DNA from: Tetramitus jugosus
Taxonomy: Eukaryota; Heterolobosea; Eutetramitea; Acrasida; Vahlkampfiidae
Direction: 5' to 3'
DNA: 64,000 nt
Assembly (NCBI GenBank): GCA_937625935.1
Contig: OW569379.1
Location: 1 to 64,000, forward strand
In this document: piece after piece, positions 60,293 through 64,000 of the stretch
Layout of the letters: each line of letters begins with the position of its first letter
Position numbering within the stretch: the first letter of the stretch is position 1
Program-made: the position numbers and the translations under genes
Notes under the pieces: model-generated
The model's database searches: none
Told to the model about the DNA's origin: nothing
Seen by the model: the letters and a program-made list of their open reading frames with translations, nothing else

Positions 60293-62329
60293 ATGTTCAC
60301 AGCCAAACAAAAGAAACCCAACAATAAGAAGAAGAACAACAACAAAAATGTCAACAACAGTGACAAGAAACAACAACCTCCACAACAACAAATGACTGAA
60401 AAACGACTCAAAAAATTGGAAAGTATCGAAGTCTCATTGACTGACTTTTTGTTTGGTAATCAAACCATTGTTGAAGTCAACAAGGACCAAATTCTAAACG
60501 CCTCTGCCGTTCAACCACCAAACAAAAAACGAACTCGATCGGAGTCTCTCCATTCCTCCGACTCCGACTCCGACAGTGAAAAGGAAGAAACGAAAGAAGA
60601 AGAAGAAAACATTGAACAATTGGATGACAATGATTTATTCATGATTGATAAACCATCTCTATCCAATGAAGAAACTGAAGAAGCATCCAACAACAACGAC
60701 AATAACAATGAAAAAATTCCAGTCAAAATTTTTGTTCCGTTGAAACCAGTTTGGAACGATGCATTTACGGATCAAATTTATATTCATGTCGATTCTGCAT
60801 CTTCAGCGAATGTTGATGGTGGTGATGACGAGTATGATTATGAAGATTTGAAGGAAAATGCAAGAGCAAGTATCATGGATCACAACAAGTCTATTATGCA
60901 ATCTTACTTGTCAAGAAATATTTCCATTACCAAGGATGCTTCTGATGCATCAGCAGAAACTGGAGAGGATAATGATGAAAATTTGATTACTGGTACACAG
61001 TATGAATCAAGAATGAGACAATTGTATCAAAAGATTCACAAGACTCCAAAATGGGCCAAACTGGAGACTGAACGAGTAACTGTTGAAGAGTCAGAAGACA
61101 GAATTGTCATTCAAGAGAAGCTAAAGGACAGTAGTGCTTCTGCTGTGAATGATTCCACGTTTGCCAATGATTCTACTGATCGAGCATTTGATCAATCAAG
61201 GCACATTACAAAGGGACAATTGGATTTCAATCAGTGTGTCGATGCCAATGAACAAGAGAGACCAAGTGATGTGTTGAGTGTGAGATTCCATCCACATTCT
61301 GATTTGTTGGCTGCACTGGGATCCGATCGCACCGTTCGTCTCTTCCAAGTGGCAGACAAGCAAAAGAGCGTGTTGGTGGATCGATTTGTGGCATCGGACG
61401 ACAGTGATAAAGCAGTGAACAATAAGCGCAGAAAGAAGAAGAGAAGAGATGTGAGTGCAAGCTACACCAATGGTGGTGCTTCAGTGAACGGAATGGAGTT
61501 TACTGCAGATGGTATGGAAATGATTATGACATCGCCAAACACGAGACTATTCTTTGTGTGTGATATGAGAACAGGTGAAAGTCACATTGTGTCCAATCTC
61601 GTTCACAGAATCGGTGGTGTCAATCAGGGATCAAAGAGAGGCAGAACGATACAGGTGGAAGATTCATTGTTGCCCATGATTCGATGCTCTTCCAACAATG
61701 AGTTGATTGCTATCGCAAGTGCCAACAATTGCATTGAACTGTTGTCTCGTGAGAGCAAGTTTAGTGTGGGACAATTGATGATGAGCGATCCTGTTCGAGG
61801 TTTCGATTTCTCTAGCGACTCATTGACACTCTATGCCGCAACAAAGAGCGGAAAGGTGTACTTGTGGGATATTAGACAACAGAGACCAAGACACGTGTTC
61901 CAGGACGAAGGCTCCATCGATACCACATGCATCAGTATCTTTGACTCCACTGCCAAGAGCAGAATTGCCTGTGGATCAAGCAACGGTGTTGTCAATATGT
62001 ACGATTTGGATCACGTGCAAACGGCTCGGGACCCTAAGCCACTCAAATCACTCATGAACTTGACAACATCTGTTACCAGAGCTCAGTTCAGTCGCGATGG
62101 AAAGTTGCTCTGTATTGCTTCCAAAGATAAGGCCAATGCAGTCAAGATGGTGCATGTGGAATCCATGTCTGTCTATTCTCATTTCCCTTATCAACCATCA
62201 GCCAATACATCCCACCAAATGACAGTCAACGATTTCCACTTCAACTCGGGAAGTCAATACCTGGCAATGTCCACTGGCACGCGAGTACGATTGTTCCAAT
62301 TCCCATACTATGCTCAAAACAGTCTCTAA
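60293..62329 (+). CDS. UTP18: U3 snoRNP component UTP18, WD40
   Basis: This is a 678-residue protein. The N-terminal ~290 residues are charged and mostly disordered (poly-N/K start, acidic SDSDSDSEKEETKEEEE). The WD40 part begins at VLSVRFHPHSDLLAALGSDRTVRLFQV and includes VNGMEFTADGMEMIMTSPNTRLFFVCDM and VYLWDIRQQRPRHVFQDEG. This layout and the RFHP.. start match UTP18 of the small-subunit processome, which cleaves pre-18S rRNA in the nucleolus. A basic KRRKKKRR insert between early blades probably helps nuclear import. Confidence 0.85.
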   Translation: MFTAKQKKPNNKKKNNNKNVNNSDKKQQPPQQQMTEKRLKKLESIEVSLTDFLFGNQTIVEVNKDQILNASAVQPPNKKRTRSESLHSSDSDSDSEKEETKEEEENIEQLDDNDLFMIDKPSLSNEETEEASNNNDNNNEKIPVKIFVPLKPVWNDAFTDQIYIHVDSASSANVDGGDDEYDYEDLKENARASIMDHNKSIMQSYLSRNISITKDASDASAETGEDNDENLITGTQYESRMRQLYQKIHKTPKWAKLETERVTVEESEDRIVIQEKLKDSSASAVNDSTFANDSTDRAFDQSRHITKGQLDFNQCVDANEQERPSDVLSVRFHPHSDLLAALGSDRTVRLFQVADKQKSVLVDRFVASDDSDKAVNNKRRKKKRRDVSASYTNGGASVNGMEFTADGMEMIMTSPNTRLFFVCDMRTGESHIVSNLVHRIGGVNQGSKRGRTIQVEDSLLPMIRCSSNNELIAIASANNCIELLSRESKFSVGQLMMSDPVRGFDFSSDSLTLYAATKSGKVYLWDIRQQRPRHVFQDEGSIDTTCISIFDSTAKSRIACGSSNGVVNMYDLDHVQTARDPKPLKSLMNLTTSVTRAQFSRDGKLLCIASKDKANAVKMVHVESMSVYSHFPYQPSANTSHQMTVNDFHFNSGSQYLAMSTGTRVRLFQFPYYAQNSL

Positions 62330-62397
62330 CCTATTACATAAACTAGATTCTATTCAACACACGAATCAATCTTTCAGTAAGCTTACTCTCAAATTTA

Positions 62398-63726
62398 TTA
62401 TGGTGAAGGGATAACAATCTTCTTCATGATCGTTGTCGTTCCATACAATCTAACGTCCCTGCCAAACCATACATAATTCTTTTCAATGAACTCCAGTCTT
62501 GCATCCTTGTGGTATCTGAGTATTCTTTTACCTTCATTCGCTATTCTAAAGTATGAATGTTGTGGCGTGTCATTTAACACAATAGAGCGGTCAATCAGAG
62601 AAGATGTCATTGGACGGAACGATGTTTGTTGCATGTACCAGTCATCTCTGGGAGGCAACAATGGACTCTGGCCTGATTTTTTCGCCATATCCTTGTATCT
62701 CACAAACGATAGACTATACAGACCAGTGATCTGCGATGTAGAGTGCACTTTGGATGGATCACTCTTGTGCACTCTGTTCACAGTGACCTGAATAGGCACA
62801 TTAAAAGTCATGTTCGATACACGCAAAAATGGCATGGATCCGCTCTTTTCAAGCGCCAAACCCACATTTTGTCTCACCGATGCATCCACTAAATAATCAA
62901 TTCGACAAGACAAGTCACACTGCTTCAATAGCTCAATAAACTCAGAGTTCAAACCAGAGGTTGTTTGACCAGTATTCAAATTGACCCACTGCACTGTATA
63001 CTTGGTCTCTAGATCCTTGTTCTCCTCTTGCTCTGCTGCTGCTGCTGTTGCATCATTTGCCGCCACTGATAAAAATTCGCGCTCAATTTTTCGTAAAGTT
63101 GAGCGGTCGTTTCTTAAATCTCCGACGGCCTTCAGCACATGAGACCGAAAAACAGAGGGCATTGATTTTTCGAGCTCTGGTTCCCACTCGCGCAAATCAT
63201 GCTCAGCTCTCACAATGCACTGCGCATGAAAGTACGTCATGAACGATTCGTACGTTGCCAAAACAACTAGAAACGTCATGGCATTCCTCAATGAGAAGAA
63301 TCTTGTTTTTTTCTTCTTGATTGGTTGTTCTTGTTGTTGATTTGTTCGATTGTAATCATCTTGTCCATGGTCACCATCATCATGATTTCGTTGTTCTTGT
63401 GGTTGAGTCTTGTTTATGTCATCTCTTTGAGATGATGATGATGATGAAGGTTCATCTCTCAGTATAAAATTTTCAATTCCGTCTGGTCTGACCTGCTGTG
63501 ATGATGATGATGATGGTTGTTGTTGCAGTTGTTGTGGAGATGGTGACAATTGAGTCAAATTTTGATGAAATTGTTGTTGTTTGATTGTGGAAGAAGAAGA
63601 AGAGAACACGAGTGATGATGAGATCAAGTTGTTGTTGTTGTTGTGAAAGTGCTGCTTGCAGAGAGTAGGTCGGCCTACTTTGGTGGCAAGTGAGGATGCC
63701 AATGATGTTGCTTTGATGATGATCAT
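62398..63726 (-). CDS. Probable mitochondrial single-TM protein, unknown
   Basis: This is a 442-residue protein. The N-terminus (MIIIKATSLASSLATKVGRPT) looks like a mitochondrial presequence. S/Q/H-rich low complexity covers about 25-140. One membrane segment lies near 150-168 (AMTFLVVLATYESFMTYF) after a basic KKKKTRFF stretch. The C-terminal ~270 residues are globular, with mixed alpha/beta (YTVQWVNLNTGQTTSGLNSEF) and basic at the end. The TM with a large C-terminal domain resembles an inner-membrane assembly factor, but no known family motif is seen. Confidence 0.75.
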   Translation of the reverse strand: MIIIKATSLASSLATKVGRPTLCKQHFHNNNNNLISSSLVFSSSSSTIKQQQFHQNLTQLSPSPQQLQQQPSSSSSQQVRPDGIENFILRDEPSSSSSSQRDDINKTQPQEQRNHDDGDHGQDDYNRTNQQQEQPIKKKKTRFFSLRNAMTFLVVLATYESFMTYFHAQCIVRAEHDLREWEPELEKSMPSVFRSHVLKAVGDLRNDRSTLRKIEREFLSVAANDATAAAAEQEENKDLETKYTVQWVNLNTGQTTSGLNSEFIELLKQCDLSCRIDYLVDASVRQNVGLALEKSGSMPFLRVSNMTFNVPIQVTVNRVHKSDPSKVHSTSQITGLYSLSFVRYKDMAKKSGQSPLLPPRDDWYMQQTSFRPMTSSLIDRSIVLNDTPQHSYFRIANEGKRILRYHKDARLEFIEKNYVWFGRDVRLYGTTTIMKKIVIPSP

Positions 63727-63785
63727 GTTTTTTGTTGTTTCGTGTTTTGTTGATCTTGAGGACTAAAAATAAGCACGCGATCCAG

Positions 63786-64000
63786 TTAATTTAACCGCAA
63801 AAGAATGACACGAAGATATTGATCAAGACCACTTCTGTTTATTAGAATGAAAATGGGATCACAACTCGGAATAGAGCGTAATCCCACGAGCCACTTTGTG
63901 ACTCTGAACTGTGAGGCAGTTACAAATAGCAAGATCTTAGTCTCCTTTTTGTAATCAAAGTTTGCTCCTGTGAGAACCTTATCAATATGGGATGTGGTTT
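63786..64000 (-). CDS. Possible C-terminal part of a minus-strand ORF, cut by window edge
   Basis: On the minus strand, a frame entering from the right edge is open for about 71 codons and ends with a TAA at 63788-63786. It reads TTSHIDKVLTGANFDYKKET, then hydrophobic FVTASQF and IPSCDPIFILI. The other two frames stop within 90 bp. I cannot assign a family. It may be only the 3' untranslated end of that gene. Confidence 0.35.
   Translation of the reverse strand, partial: TTSHIDKVLTGANFDYKKETKILLFVTASQFRVTKWLVGLRSIPSCDPIFILINRSGLDQYLRVILLRLN

Noticed and set aside
1-64000. tRNA, rRNA, CRISPR or operon structures
   Set aside because: No B-box/T-loop pairs, rRNA blocks or spaced direct repeats were found by eye. 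The intron-containing gene structure is eukaryotic.

Overview
The window is a chromosome end from a compact protist nuclear genome, most likely Naegleria or a close heterolobosean. I infer this from gene style and content, not from a database match. Genes are dense on both strands. Introns are few and short (about 63-191 bp) with GTATGT/GTAAGT donors and AG acceptors. Many proteins carry N, Q, H or S tracts. The gene set mixes amoeboid and flagellar functions: ARPC1, a KATNIP-like protein, a DRC8/EFCAB2-like protein, RCC1-repeat proteins and EGF-type receptor kinases. No tRNA, rRNA, CRISPR array or complete mobile element was found by eye.

Region 1 (1-1030) is a left telomere. About 810 bp are tandem CCCAAA on the + strand, so TTTGGG runs toward the end on the other strand. 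It is followed by a short subtelomeric stretch with a second small patch of the same repeat. Region 2 (1030-10300) is accessory in character. It holds an unrecognised end-truncated ORF, a small type I membrane protein, a large RCC1-EGF-TM-kinase receptor, and a U-box/pentapeptide-like protein. It also holds a scarred segment at 7470-9290 and a secreted protein built of five 41-residue repeats. The scarred segment has a broken minus-strand gene, a 61-bp piece of that gene copied into a perfect 17-bp inverted repeat, and a decayed block of unlike composition.

Region 3 (10265-30000) holds an ABCC-type ABC transporter, a seven-TM protein, MED7, an RCC1 gene cut off at a BTB-like start, a KATNIP-like gene, an MBOAT acyltransferase, a TPR protein, a papain-fold-like protein and RFC3. 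Between the RCC1 and KATNIP-like genes lie decayed copies of both. Region 4 (30239-45600) holds CUL3, ARPC1, DIM1, an F-box/multi-TM fusion, a decayed membrane-protein gene, a second EGF-TM-kinase, a D-amino-acid-oxidase-type enzyme, CDC123 and a ceramidase-family protein.

Region 5 (45800-64000) holds a frameshifted gene, an NDUFB10-like CHCH protein, a RsfS/MALSU1-like factor, eL43, DRC8-like, a membrane protein with an in-frame TAA, a DUF985 cupin, a large unknown protein, an acyl-CoA oxidase with a PTS2-like signal, a PPR protein, a decayed minus-strand gene, UTP18 and a mitochondrial-type membrane protein. The right edge cuts a possible minus-strand ORF.

The housekeeping genes serve ribosome biogenesis (DIM1, UTP18, eL43, MALSU1-like), DNA replication (RFC3), translation control (CDC123) and ubiquitination (CUL3, U-box, F-box). 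Pseudogene-like wreckage is frequent, at 7.5-9.2, 18.7-19.2, 37.6-38.2, 45.8-46.9 and 59.5-60.1 kb. That suggests recent local duplication and decay between conserved genes, although uncorrected indels in the assembly could mimic some of it.
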